Shown: positions 47,358 through 59,229 of the stretch, piece after piece
Layout: each line of letters opens with the position of its first letter
Position numbering within the stretch: position 1 is the stretch's first letter
NCBI GenBank assembly: GCA_963573305.1
Contig: OY754335.1
Location: forward strand, 49,869,985 to 49,933,984
Reading direction: 5' to 3'
From: Pyrrhosoma nymphula
Taxonomy: Eukaryota; Arthropoda; Insecta; Odonata; Coenagrionidae
Length of the DNA: 64,000 bases
Program-made: the position numbers and the translations under genes
Notes under the pieces: generated by a model
What the model was told of the DNA's origin: nothing
The model's input: the letters and a program-made list of their open reading frames with translations, nothing else
Database searches by the model: none

Positions 47358-49445
47358 AATGTTCCCCTTCCACACTATATTTCTCGCAAATTGAATTTAA
47401 AATTACATGGTGTTAAATGCGACAATGGGAGAAACACGGGGATTACAAACATTTTTCTATCCAATATAAAAGCATTTTCACAGAAGGTTGTGTGTAAAAA
47501 GTGAAACTTCCCGGTAAATTGAATAAAAAATAGGCATCCTCTCACCTTATTTCAGAGTTATTAGCTAATTACGGCGATGTTTGAAGCCAAAATTTTGACG
47601 TCTATGGTTTTAAAAATGCTTATTAAAATATATTCGTGGATTAAGGTGCATATGTTGTGCATTACCTCTGGTTGTCAGTAGATAACGCATTTCTTCGGCG
47701 AAAGCGGGCTTTTTTAAACCTGACAAACAGAAAGTTAGAATTTAATATTTCTTTTGACTCTCATAGTCGCGGTGGAACGTCCTTAACTTGACTTATTTTT
47801 TACACGCCGTACTCTAAAAATTCCTTCACAACCGTCGATCGGTTTTAAAATAATTATTACGATTATTTATTATTTTATTTCTAAAAACAATTGAGAAAAC
47901 ATACAATCTACACCCTGCCACATTTCTTTGTCGCTATACATCGCTGAAGCGTACAGCCGAACGTTCCCGAAATTCCTTAAAATATGTTTTATACTTTTTG
48001 GTAAATATCTCAAGAAGTAGTGTAGAATGGCTGATATTTTGGTATCTTTGGAAAGATATTCATTTTAATTACACCGACGTGATACCCTACTGGTCACCTC
48101 CTGGATGTGCATAGGTGTAGAAAAACTTGGTGGAACTCACCCGTGCAGAAAATTACGACAGGGAGAGGAGATCATACAAGAGAGGAGGGATAAAGATGCT
48201 TAGGTACTCTCTAGAAGACCCTAACTGAGCCCTTTGGTAACTTTGCCCGCCAATAAAACGCTTAATTCGTTCTTAGTGACCTTAAAAGCTCCGCTGGCGA
48301 GTGCCACCAAGTTTCGCTATACCCATAGCAGGGAATAATTTCTTACCATGAATGCACTAATCGCTAAACAAATTTTCAAAATATTTCCCGCTTATTTTCT
48401 AATTATACTGCCTAGTTACGCATGGGTGAGGAGATTTCACATGCAATACGTCTTCTATCACTTATCTAATAAGGGATTGACTGTTGATCGGGGACCATTT
48501 GTTAAAGCTCAATCATGCTAACATGCCAAACCATCATACAATTACATCGCTGTTGATAAGAACCATGCTAACATGAAAATAAAATTACAAAATTATAGAC
48601 GCATAAAGTAAAAAACTAAGTAGCATCTCATGCAGATATGGAAAATTAAAAAAGAAATGAATAAAAAATAGCATTAAAAATGCCATCAATCATTAATATT
48701 AACATTATTCGAGGCATTTATTAATGTTGTTGTGGTGCCTAAACATACGCGGAAAAATTAATATTTTTTGGCACCTATAATTATTGGACATTTACTTAAG
48801 TCCTAATTCATTGACATCTGTGTGTAGAGATATCTCCCTCAAACTATCTTCACCCAATAACGCCAAATTTTTTAAAGCCATCAAATTGGCAAAGAAATAC
48901 AATAAACATTTTCCATTGAATCGACCAAATATTTCGGCGTTCAGATGAAAAAAATATATTGGGATATTTTTACAAAAACTGCAATACGTAAATTTGAAAA
49001 AAAAACTAGTATGTAGGGCAATTTAAAACAAGAATGTTTTGCTGTGTTCATAAGATCACGGTAGTTTTAAAAGGTTCGAGGTCCACGGAGGTGTTTAAGA
49101 TGAATTGTGGGTGGGTTGGATGAGACGGAAATGGTGGTGGGGAATAAGAAGGGCTGAAGGGACGCGTGCCCCAAGATTCCGTTTCCAAGACGACTTTCCA
49201 TTACAACCTTCACTGCGGCGTCCTCCAACTGCACAGCAACCCATCCATATCCATCCCACTCATGTAAGCTTACATGTTTTCCCTTTAACCTCGACTCGTG
49301 GCGCCATTCCTTAAAAACCGCATTCCTTTCACTTAACCAAGGAGGAGGGAGACCTCAAGCGCCGAAGTCTCCCCACCCTTCGCATCCTCCCAAATGACTA
49401 TCCGCCCCGCCACCTTATTCTCACCTTCTTCATTCAGGCCGGCTT
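47358..49445. other. Unassigned DNA
   Basis: AT-rich to about 49080, then GC-richer to the TIR element. A 69-codon frame (49105-49314) has no signature. Confidence 0.5.
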
Positions 49446-49446
49446 A

Positions 49447-50571
49447 AGGTGATATTACGATTGACGTTGCTAGACGTGATGGAAACGGACAGGGGTGTTG
49501 GTAAACTTTTATGATTGCGATGCAGTAGAAACTATTACGATGGCCAGACGTATATGGCACCGTCAAAAGACGATGAGCGAACCTAGTAGGCACGGGATTA
49601 CGATTGACGTTGATTGACGTGACGGTAACAGACAGGGGTACTCGCAAAATTTGATGAATGCGATGCAGTGGAAACTATTATGATGGCCGGACGTTGATGG
49701 CACCGTAAACGAACGATGAGCGAACCAAGTCGGTACAGGATTACGATTGATGTTGTTTGACGTTACGGAAACGGATAGTGGTGTTTGCGAAGTTTGGTGA
49801 TTGTGATACAGCGGAATCTATTCAATGGTTGGACTTTGACAGCGTAATCAATTATCGATGAGCAAAAGTAGTAAGGACGAGATAACGATCGACATTTCTA
49901 GATCTGGCGGAAACGGACGGTGACGTTCGCAAAGTTTATTCATTGCGTTGAAGTGGAACTGGTTACTGATTACCGGACGTTGACGGCGCCATCAACGGAC
50001 GATGAACAAACCTATTCAGGACGGAATTATGAACAACGTTTCTTAACGTGACGGAAATTGGACGATGGCGTTTGCAAATTTTGGCAATGGTGAGGTAGTG
50101 GAACCGATTACCAAACGCAGAACATTGACGGTACCGTCAATGGACGTAGAGTGAACCTTGCCAAAGTCAAACTTTCAAATCACGCTACGTCAACGGCAAC
50201 CTGTCAGATGATCACTTTTTTCAAAATCTACTGAGTTAAATTCCAGATTGTCCATTTTTCTCATTAACTTTACAGGGGAACATAATTAACCTCCTTGATG
50301 CAAAATTCGCCAGAATTTTTGCGGGTTATATATATTTTTATTATAAAATAATTTTTTATATCATCAATCTACATAGGTATCCTAAATAGTAACATTGCAA
50401 ACATTTATAACTTCGTTGGCAAATACGGTCAATAGTTGGTCTGATCTCCCGTCAATAGTAATTCTAGTAATACAATAGTAATGCAATCCTCCTTGACAGA
50501 AATGCGAAAATAAACAGGACGTTACTGCCCCTTTCCGTCATGTCAGGAAACACCGATCTTAATACTGCCTA
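49447..50571. mobile_element. TIR element with five 143-bp subterminal repeats
   Basis: Left end AAGGTGATATTACGATTGAC and right end CTTAATACTGCCT are imperfect inverted repeats that extend over about 45 bp. The right half (50160-50570) matches 60140-60490 of a second copy. No transposase frame, so it is non-autonomous. The superfamily is not resolved; flanking target duplication is unclear. Confidence 0.65.
49454..50165 (+). repeat. Five degenerate 143-bp tandem repeats
   Basis: Starts near 49454, 49597, 49740, 49882 and 50026 (periods 142-144). Each begins ATTACGATTGACGTT or a variant and contains GACGTGACGGAAACGG and GATGAGCGAACC. The units include sequence of the left terminal repeat, so the array grew from the element's own end. 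Confidence 0.85.
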
Positions 50572-52200
50572 TATAATTACAAATTAAAACTAAGTTGGTG
50601 TCACCAACAAAAAATAAGTTGGTGTTGGTGATATCATGGGTATCAAGACATTCAAATTCAGTGAAATTAGTTCAAATATGGAAAAAGCCATATTTGAAGC
50701 TGGCAGTCTCTGAATTAAGTGGAGTTCCTTCACGATGAGGATATAGTGAACACTGCAAATGCCACAAAAGTATCTATAATTAATAAATTTGATTGTTTCA
50801 GGCTTGTCTTCGTGTAAGTGATATAATTAATCAACGACTTTTTTGATACTGGGCATCATCTTTAGGAGATACGTAGCATTCTGAAGCTGAACCTGAAGTT
50901 ATGCACAGCTACGAAAACATGGTTGATTTTAATAAGTACCTATATTGTGGAATTAGCAGTGTCTACCTTACTCACTTAATTCGAATTTCCAAGGTGCTAT
51001 GAAATATGTTTTATAGTGAGTGAAGATCTAATTTCACCCTATTTACCTGGAACAAAAGTTAGTACGTATAATAATATACGAATAAAGTAGCCGGAGAAAA
51101 GAGAGTGGAAAGAAATATATTTCTTAGCGCAGTCTGTATTATATTAAAGAGTAAAAAGCTCACAGTTGAATACATGAAAGTTGAGGTGCTTACATTATAC
51201 CATTCGGATATTCTATTACTAAACTGTTTGGCCATTCCATGAAACGGTAACGGAAATATCTGGCAAGGCAAAGCATCATTTTGACCCCAGGGAGGAGGTA
51301 AGAAACAAACGTGAGTGTCAAGAAAACGTTTTGTAGATCCATGAACAGAGCGCATTAAGCAATAAAATTCATTAAATGCGGATGCTATCACTAGTGGTGA
51401 ACATATAACATTAATTTCTTCAAATACATCTTTAGTTTCACTAATTTAAATGCGATGCTATAATCATATAACCAATGAATACTCAATTCCACCATCATCA
51501 TACGCGGCAATATTCAAAGGACCATAAAAGCAAGATTTTTACCTATTGCCGAAGGTAAACTTTTCCGTTTAGAGATTAATATAGTCAGTTGTTAAACTGC
51601 TACTTATATAAACCTCTGATCTCTCTCAGGGTTAAACCTCTTTGTGCAAGCTGATATAAGTCAACGTTTCATGAAAGAAACCTGAATTTATATTCATAGA
51701 ATCGTTTAGAAATAAATAATAAATCCATAAAAAAGTCCTCCAGAAAACCTTTCCGTGAGCATGTGACATAATGAAAGTAGTAAAATGCAAGTCCATAAAA
51801 CATGATGCATTTGTGTATAAACTGATTACACGAATGTTTCATAAAACTGGAATAGTTAGAGCCTAACGATGCCAATACTATTTCTGTTATAAGAAAACGA
51901 TCAACCATGGTAAGCTCCATGCAATCACGGTACCACTTGCGGGTATTATGAATATAAAAATATACTCAAGTGTTAATGTTTTTCCTATTTATTTACTGTA
52001 AAGTTAGAAATCTAAGCTGCTAATATTTTTCTTTGGGGCCTACGAGTAGATCGGCCATTTATTCCGTGCATTGTCTAATATTACTGTCAGATTGCGGATG
52101 TGTATTCACCATGAAAACTTTTCTCTAAATTTGAATGTCTTGATAATCATGGTAGTAATACTATGCAAAGATATAAAAGAGAAAAAAATAAAGATAATTT
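50572..52200. other. Unassigned DNA
   Basis: Includes a small palindrome, GTTGGTGTCACCAAC, at 50594-50608. Minus-strand frames of 110 and 83 codons (51059-51391, 51669-51920) have no known motif. Confidence 0.45.
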
Positions 52201-52203
52201 CAT

Positions 52204-52370
52204 TTGAGAATGGTAGTCTTTATGGAAACAATGGACGGGAGTGACAGGTGTTGGACTGATCAATTTCCCGTTAAGTAATAAATTGATGCTACTGATGTTT
52301 TCCTCGAGGTAGGGGTTAGGGTAACAAATTGATTGTATTTATTAAAGTTTCTGGAGTGGTAACCGTGAGT
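52204..52370 (+). repeat. Direct repeat F, copy 1
   Basis: Aligns with 53032-53200 from AATGGTAG-CTT-ATGGAA through AAATTGATT. The pair flanks about 660 bp, including repeat A copy 2. Confidence 0.65.
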
Positions 52371-52619
52371 CATTTAGTGCACGTTTTATCAATTTTTCGT
52401 ACACACCAATTTGAAAGTCAAAATGGAGTCAAAAAAATTCTAGGACCAAAGTTCACGTAAGTATATCTGTTTATGTGGTGGAAATCACCATGCAAGCAGC
52501 AATGAAAATGATACAAGAATTATGTTTTTCTATGTAATGGTCATTAATTAAAGAATGTTTTCGATGCCGTATTCAACATTTAGGTGAAAATTATACTTAA
52601 GTATGTTAATTTCTAATAT

Positions 52620-52925
52620 TTATGATATTTGACTCAGCGTAGCATGTTGACATTTGTTAGCTACCGTTAAAATAATATGAAGTATATTATTTCGCGTTAA
52701 GAAAAAAATCTGTTCATATGTAATCGAATTATTACAAAATATGTCTTATGTGCCATAAGACTATGTGTAAGAATAGCACTGTATTTCCAAAAAATTAAAA
52801 ACAGTAAAATGAAATTTTTTCACGGTTTGCAATAGATATTACAGCTAACAAAACAGTTACCAAGTTTCATACAAATCTGTTGATAGCATAAATTCCCTCC
52901 GCCCATCTTAATGTCGTAATTGCTG
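52620..52925 (+). repeat. Diverged dispersed repeat A, copy 2
   Basis: Matches 8590-8890, with shared TATGTGCCATAAGACTATGT-type wording and CAAATCTGT. It lies between the two copies of repeat F, which suggests that A and F belong to one larger element. Confidence 0.5.
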
Positions 52926-53031
52926 TGGTATGTTGAATTGTTCATAAAACTGGAATTTTCGGAGTGCCTACCCATGGTAGAAATATTTATTTTTACTGAA
53001 ATAAAATTGACATATGTTTTAGTTCATTTTA

Positions 53032-53200
53032 TATGAAAATGGTAGCCTTGATGGAATCAATGGACGCAAATTACAAGTGTTGAAATGAACTTATTGATTA
53101 CCCGTTGGGTTATAAATTTATGCTACCGATATTTTCATCGGGGGAGGGATTAATAAATTGATTCGTACGATTAATGTCGTAGATTTGGTGGTACTAATAA
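53032..53200 (+). repeat. Direct repeat F, copy 2
   Basis: Same as copy 1 in direct orientation, about 830 bp downstream and strongly diverged. Confidence 0.65.
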
Positions 53201-53234
53201 TGACGGAGGATGGATGAATCATTGGATCGATATT

Positions 53235-53460
53235 TTTCCTTTGACTCGCCAAACTTCCACCACACCCCGTGAGTCGCCACTTCCTCTTCCCAGTCCATCT
53301 TCTTACTTTCTCGCACCCCTCTCCCTCCCTTTCCTTCCAAAAATCATCTCCACTTATCATCATCATCATCTTTCCTCTTCTTCTCTGTTGTCAAACCTTC
53401 CTCCCCGCCCAATCCCATATCTTTCCGCTCCGTCCCGTCGCGAGTCCTCACGATCATTGA
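53235..53460. repeat. Pyrimidine-rich tract
   Basis: C/T-biased on the plus strand with CATCATCATCATC near 53357. A 114-codon frame (53214-53558) follows the bias and is not called a gene. Confidence 0.6.
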
Positions 53461-53579
53461 GGAATAAATGGAGAGTGCATGGCGTCAGAGAAAAATACGT
53501 AACCATCGTCGGCCATATTGGTATTCGACGTTTTTTCTGGATTACAATTCTTGCATAGTGGAATTGAAGCATTAGTCAC

Positions 53580-53732
53580 GATGAAAAAACAGTATAGTTC
53601 CACAATTTATATTTTTTGATCGATTTTGACGTTTAAAGCATCATTTTCAAGCGTATGTACAGTGATGTCACTGTACGTTGAAAATGACGCTGTAGACGTC
53701 GAAATCGATTGGAAAATAAATTTTTTTTCATC
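53580..53732. mobile_element. Compact palindrome with Penelope-like ends
   Basis: Arms 53580-53665 and 53668-53732 are imperfect inverted repeats with almost no spacer; the centre is a nine-pair hairpin (53657-53676). Each arm has GAAA plus a palindromic AUCGAU-like stretch and an AATAAA or TTTAT end, as in the other Penelope-like palindromes. No coding sequence. Confidence 0.55.
53676..53715 (+). ncRNA. Hammerhead-like motif, variant core
   Basis: TGAAAAT, stem GACG/CGTC around CTGTAGA, GAA, palindrome ATCGAT, then T. The CUGANGA block is not kept (UUGAAAA), so a working ribozyme is unlikely. AAAATAAA follows. Confidence 0.3.
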
Positions 53733-53739
53733 AAGCTTA

Positions 53740-55830
53740 ACGTTGTAAATTTCCATCTTAAGTAACGCCTTACTTCATCGATATATTAGTAGTAAAAGAT
53801 GGCCAGTCTGTTATTCTTAACAACTTTTTACCTTTCTCTGAGTCTAAAATAAAATTTTCAGGTGCTCTTCTCCGGTGGGTTGCGAACAATGTTAGCGTAT
53901 TTTGATCCAGAATTTTTTGGCTCGTAAACATTGTTGAGAGACACATTCCCGTCCATTCAGGTTAAATGCTGGTAGCCTACCATGTAATATCCTCTCCGAT
54001 CCGTTTCTCACCCGACCTCTTCCACACAAGCTTACGCTTTGCGTAAGCGACTGCCGCCATGTTACGCTACCACAACATAAACGTATTGCACGTTTACCTG
54101 CTTTTGGTCTTCTTGCTAAATGAAAAGAGTGGCCTTTAGCTCATGTTGCTATACATTGTTCATTTAATATTAAAACTTGTTTAACAGTGAGTAATAAGTC
54201 AATGTCCAGATAATAAAGCTGTTCATTAGTTGAAAATATTAATCTCAAGTCAAAGGTTTACAAAAGGTGTGTTTCTCTGATTTTGATCGTAACTATCAAA
54301 TCAGTAAGAAAAAAACTTTTCGGGCTTTTTCCCATGCACAAGGTGGCTAAACTGGGGAAAAGAACAATGCTGTGGCTGAGCCACGCCCACGTTACAGGTT
54401 CATGTATTAGCCACCATAGGGAGCGCCCTCTTACATCTGCCTCAATGCTCACGATCGCTCAGACAAAATGATTTCCCGCCCGCGCCATTTTTCTCCTTCC
54501 CGCCATGACACACTCGCCACGTGCTTCCACGTCAATACTCCGTTTGCCGGTTCTCTCCCTCAGTGAATATTCGTCCGGATGACCAATCATGAAATCTTTA
54601 CCTTACTCTTTTTTTGACCCGTTAAAAATCACTCGCCTCTTCCAGTGGATAATGATTATCCTTTCTAACTACCCCCCTTGAATATAATTAGGTACTTCTA
54701 TTTTTCTGAATAATTACATTTTTGGTGGGAACAGTTCTTACCGTTGAACGGTGATATTTTGCTTTACTTTTCGGGTGTATTCTGTAAGGGAAAGACTTAA
54801 AGAATGTACGGGCTATCATTTTGGTACGAAATATATTCGCCGATATAGGTAATTAAATAGCATTTAATCATAATTATGACCAAATTCCCGGTTAACACGC
54901 GGTTTTATGTAATTATAACAGTTATACAAATTATGCTTGATGGCGAGTGCATCACATATTTATTTTCTATGATATGTAACGAGGAAATAAAGTGATACAG
55001 TTACGGCTTATGACGCCTCCATAATTTTATTCTGAGGGTCTCAAAGTGTATTTTAGCAGCGTGAATCATCGAGTTGGTGGTGCGGTTCTCATGAATAACT
55101 CTGCTCCGGCTCCGGCATAATTCTGCTCCATCTATTGAAACAACAAATTATGGATGTAATACCCTATCTGACCCAAAGACAACATTAAAGTTATTTTTTT
55201 AATGCCTGGCATAAAGTATCCCATAAAGACTATAAGTATCCCCATCTTATTGTACCACGACTATCTTGTTATTCCCTTCTACTACAGTTTAGTATTTGAG
55301 ATGGAGGAGCTGACTTCAAATCCTTTTTTCCTCGACTGAAGTTGTTTCTTTCAAGGAATGGAGGCAATACAATGGTTCTCAAATTTTACAATATTCCTCA
55401 AATGATTGGTCGAGTTTATATCGCAAATAGATATAAACGTATTGCCTATAGTTAACGCATTTCAGGTGAAAGTTTGTATCACCTTGTTATATTTTCCCAA
55501 TTAATATAGGTACATGGCGTTAAACATTTAAAAAATTATATGTAAAATAATGAATTATAGTTAGTGAAGTATAATGCATTGCATTTGGTTCACTGTGGTT
55601 TTTTCATCTTACAAAAATCTCATCAAACTGAACTACTGTGCATTATAGTCCCACAGGAGTTAATCCCTCGAATAAACAAATGTTTCTAATTCTTTTTTTC
55701 ATTGGATTTCAGAAGTATAGGAACATTTGCTGAGAATGCGTGGTGGAAAAAGGGCTGTTTAATGTTCATTTCAGCATTCATTTAAGATAAACTCTCCCAA
55801 ATTTGTGCAGATGAATATAAACAAAAAAAA
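53740..55830. other. Unassigned DNA with one clean hairpin
   Basis: A perfect eight-pair inverted repeat, GCTTACGC/GCGTAAGC, with a TTT loop sits at 54030-54048. A CpG-richer patch lies at about 54430-54560. Frames of 62-64 codons (54258-54471) overlap antisense. No gene supported. Confidence 0.45.
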
Positions 55831-55844
55831 TCAAATTCCCCTTT

Positions 55845-56190
55845 CCCTTCTCTACATTTCTCACGCTCCGCAAAGTCGGGGCACGATTTCCTCAATCCCC
55901 GCTCTCCCGATAATACAGTCGTTTATCTATTTATCTGTTCCAATCTTCCCTTCATCGTCCCGCGCTATTTTTTAAGGCCGCCCTCCAATGAGCTCCCCTC
56001 CGCGTCCGTCGTGTTTCCCCCGAGGTGCCAACGCCATCCCCCACTCGATGCCTCTCTCTCTCCCCGCGCGAGTCTCCAGCTCACCGCACCTTATTTATCG
56101 CCGACGATATCCCTTGTGCGCCCACTGTCCCGTCTCTTCCGGATGAGCCACCCGCGAGACTATGAACGTGTTCCAATTCAGGCACAACCC
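55845..56190. other. C-rich patch
   Basis: Pyrimidine- and CpG-rich; gives a 77-codon frame (56011-56244) without a domain. Confidence 0.4.
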
Positions 56191-56195
56191 TTTGG

Positions 56196-56596
56196 CAGTG
56201 ACGTAGCCAGGATTTCGTTTCCGGGGAGGGGTGTTCCACGTTGAGTATAAGCGAGGAGAGGGGAGGGGTTTGGATTTTTAATATTTAAATTCTGAAATGT
56301 TTTTAATAATGAGTTTTAATGTTAAATATTAGGAGAAAATTTGTGCATTCAGGCAATTATTCAAAGATTTTAGCTGTGCAAACTTCTGAATTAATACAAA
56401 AACCACAGTTTTGTGCTTCTTTTTATTTGCTAACATATTGGTTTTATAACATTGTTCAAACTGAAGAGTAAATGAATTGAACAATATTTGTTAAGAAAAA
56501 CTCATTCAGTGCCACTTGTTTTAAATAAATTCAAAATTTTGGGGCGGGGAGGGGGGAGGCTCCGGACATCATGGACCCACCATAACTACGTCATTG
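56196..56596. mobile_element. hAT-like MITE
   Basis: Begins CAGTGACGTAG and ends CTACGTCATTG, an 11-bp inverted repeat with one mismatch. The start resembles the CAGTGGCGTAGC ends of hAT elements. About 400 bp, no frame. Near the right end is a G-rich run (about 56540-56560). The flanking octamers match poorly, so the target duplication has decayed or the call is wrong. Confidence 0.6.
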
Positions 56597-56907
56597 CTTC
56601 TTAGTATATACTATGTACTACATTCAAAACAAGCCTCGGCCATACTTACGAAGTGGAACGGACAGCGAGCGTTCGTACGAACATGTGGTCGAACAATAGG
56701 TCAAACAAAGGAGTGATGGCGGCAGTCATCTTGACATAATTCGTGAAAATGCGAAGAGCTGAAATTTCACCAGCCAAAGGAAAAAGTATTAGATCCCGCA
56801 GGAACGTTCTGGCAGTTCTCAAACTTATTAATGGCTGTTTTATCTTATGTATTCATATTTGCCCTCACAATCTTCCCGGAGGATTATTTAAAAGAACGCC
56901 TATGTAG

Positions 56908-57025
56908 GTTTTCTGGTTAAAGCACTAGGCGCGATATCCAGAGATCCGGTTTCGATTCCCAATCAATGCGAATGGTTTATTTCTCTGTGGAATTTTAGCA
57001 CTTGTGGGTGACTCCGTAAAGATTA
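56908..57025 (+). mobile_element. tRNA-derived SINE-like unit
   Basis: TCTGGTTAAAGCACTAGGC is followed by B-box-like GGTTTCGATTCCC (about 56948-56960), then a body with TTTTAGCACTTGTG like that at 1.95 kb. No acceptor strand. Confidence 0.5.
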
Positions 57026-57029
57026 TACC

Positions 57030-57830
57030 GTGATTAGTCCCAGTATTCTCAAAATTCGTTCGTTCCATCAAGTACAATCCATATATTCTTCCGTATGAAC
57101 AACGAGAAACTAATAATTAATCCAAGCAAAATTTCATAATTACTTGATTATTTCTTCAAATATTTTCAATGTACTAGGTAATCGTCATTGATCAGTACCT
57201 TTTCTGTTTGGAAAAAGCACCCAAAAACAATGGATATTGGTGATAGGGCTTTGAAAATCCTTGTTCTCTGTGTTATCTTTATAGGCCCAATACTTGTCAA
57301 CTCCCGCCTGTACCTTAAGTTCACATACATTATTGCATTAGAAGCCATCTTCTTACTGAAACTTTAATTCAGAATATGCCTTCTCAATCTTCTTCCAACT
57401 CACAAAATAAACGCAAATTTTTATCACAATCAATTAACTGATTACTCATCCACTCGAGCAAGAGAAAATATTTCTGAATAGATGGTTAATTTGTCCTAAT
57501 GATGAACGCAGAAATAATAAAGTTTTTATTAAGCAATGCAATACGACATAAGTGAACGAAGGATATGCAATGAGGCGACAATGTGGAAGTAATTATTAAA
57601 ATAAAGTCATTTTTTTAGACCTAACACTTAAGCTCCTTTAATTGTGGTTACCAAGTAAGGGAATGACTTGATGGGGAGTATATATTCTTATGGATTATGT
57701 TCCGCAAAGACTTGTCTCGTGAGAAGCTTACTACAACCATCTATGGGGAAAAAAGTGGACTCATTGTCAGTCGTACGAGGATTAAATGGCTGGATAAAAT
57801 TCTTTCCTCCAGAACCACTTATGTATTTCT
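57030..57830. other. Unassigned DNA
   Basis: Short frames (60 codons minus at 57166-57348; 80-81 codons plus at 57668-57942) lack signatures; the latter run into the LINE tail. Confidence 0.45.
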
Positions 57831-57831
57831 T

Positions 57832-59220
57832 CATCTATCTACTACTCTGCGAGTCAATGCAGAGGCGTGTGGCAGAGGGCGTTACGACACCAGTCATGGG
57901 AAGGGGGTGATAGGGAAAGGAGAGGGGAGAGGACAGAGATGAATTTTGTTTTAACGATGTTTATTAACAATCTGTTAAGCTGTTATTGTTATAGGTAATC
58001 ACCAATGGTGCGAGCAAAGAAAAATATTTGTACATGTCCGTTCGGCAGTGTATCTCTCTAATTTCGTCACCCTTATCACTTCTAGAGGTGTAACGCGGGG
58101 TTAAAATAATATTCCCCGCATCGCACGGAATCTCACATGATCACAATTTTTCAAGTAATTTAAGCCTAGCGAGTAGCCTTCGAGTCTCCAACGTCTCCCA
58201 ACCTAATCCTTCCGTCAGCTGCGTGACACTTCCTGTAGGATTGAAGCAGTACTAGACAAAACGTGCCGCTTTCCTTAAAATTTTGTTTTCTTCCCGAATC
58301 ATCATTCCATGGTGGGTCTCAAATGCTTCCGCCGTATTTGAGATGTAGCCTAACCAGAGCTAAGTAGCATCTCCCTTTTACTATTTCATCTGAGAACCTT
58401 TCTGCACATTGCTTGATGAATCCTAATTTCTTAAATGCAATGCCGCAAATGTTTTGTATGTGCTTCCTTCGTAATAGGTCTCAGGGTGTCCTGGAAAACC
58501 TTGAAAACCTGGAAAACTCAGGGTAATATTTTGTCCTGGAATACTCAGGGAAAACTCAGGGAGTTTTTGCATTTTTCCGACAAACCCTGGAAAATGCACG
58601 GCAGGCGATTTCCATTGAGGCAGAGAGAGGTTTAGCCTGCGCCTTTGATTGCATTATGCTTGGCTCATAATCAGCGTAGCCTTGCACTCCCTGTTCATTT
58701 CATACTCTTTCCTGAATTTGGAATTGATGCCAAAAGCGATTGTATATCTCCTTCGGCGGAAACAGGATTCCGCACGAAAATCTTGATTTAGTTCGAAGAG
58801 CCGTATGAATGGAATTATTGGTGTTGCCAAATTGGCGATAAATATAAACGTCTGCGCATGTGCAGTGGAATTTCCCACAGTTATATTGGTAGAAATGAAA
58901 CCAGCATTGCTCCACATTCCTTGTATACTCTATTATTTAACTCAAAGTATCTACCGACATTTCTCGTATTTTTCAAATCGGCAAAATATGCCGATTTTAT
59001 TAGAAATTCATTAAAAATATGTTACAAACGAAGTGCGACAAGACCCTGGTAAATTCAAAAATTTGCCTGGAAAACCTGGAAAACTCAGGGAAATAAGAAT
59101 TTGAGATTCACCGGACACCCTTGGTCTGAAGTCGGGGGACTCTCAGGTATTTGACTTCGTCTCTATCATTTATATTAACTCTCCCTGTAAGACAACTAAC
59201 AAAAAATTGTCAACATTTTA
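57832..59220 (-). pseudogene. LINE family X relic, split by a TIR element
   Basis: The minus-strand 3' tail (ATGACTGGTGTCGTAACGCC reading leftward to 57832) belongs to the same family as 21.8 and 42.2 kb. Upstream on that strand come ILTPRYT-like remnants, LALVRLHLKYGGS (58329-58365) and KKLGFIK (58412-58432), the conserved reverse transcriptase end of CR1/Jockey-type LINEs. The coding remnant then stops at 58481 and appears to resume at 59123 with DEVKYL. Stops and frameshifts are present. Confidence 0.7.
58482..59122. mobile_element. TIR element nested in the LINE
   Basis: Starts CAGGGTGTCC and ends GGACACCCTT. GGTCT lies directly on both sides (58477-58481 and 59123-59127), a plausible 5-bp target duplication. 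Both ends carry CCTGGAAAACCTGGAAAACT-type subterminal words. No transposase; several short frames inside are unassigned. Superfamily not resolved. Confidence 0.7.
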
Positions 59221-59229
59221 AGTATCTTT

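Noticed and set aside
55075..55145. hAT-like end in the CTCCGGCTCCGG-containing stretch
   Set aside because: Wording resembles a subterminal repeat, but no inverted partner or target duplication was found.
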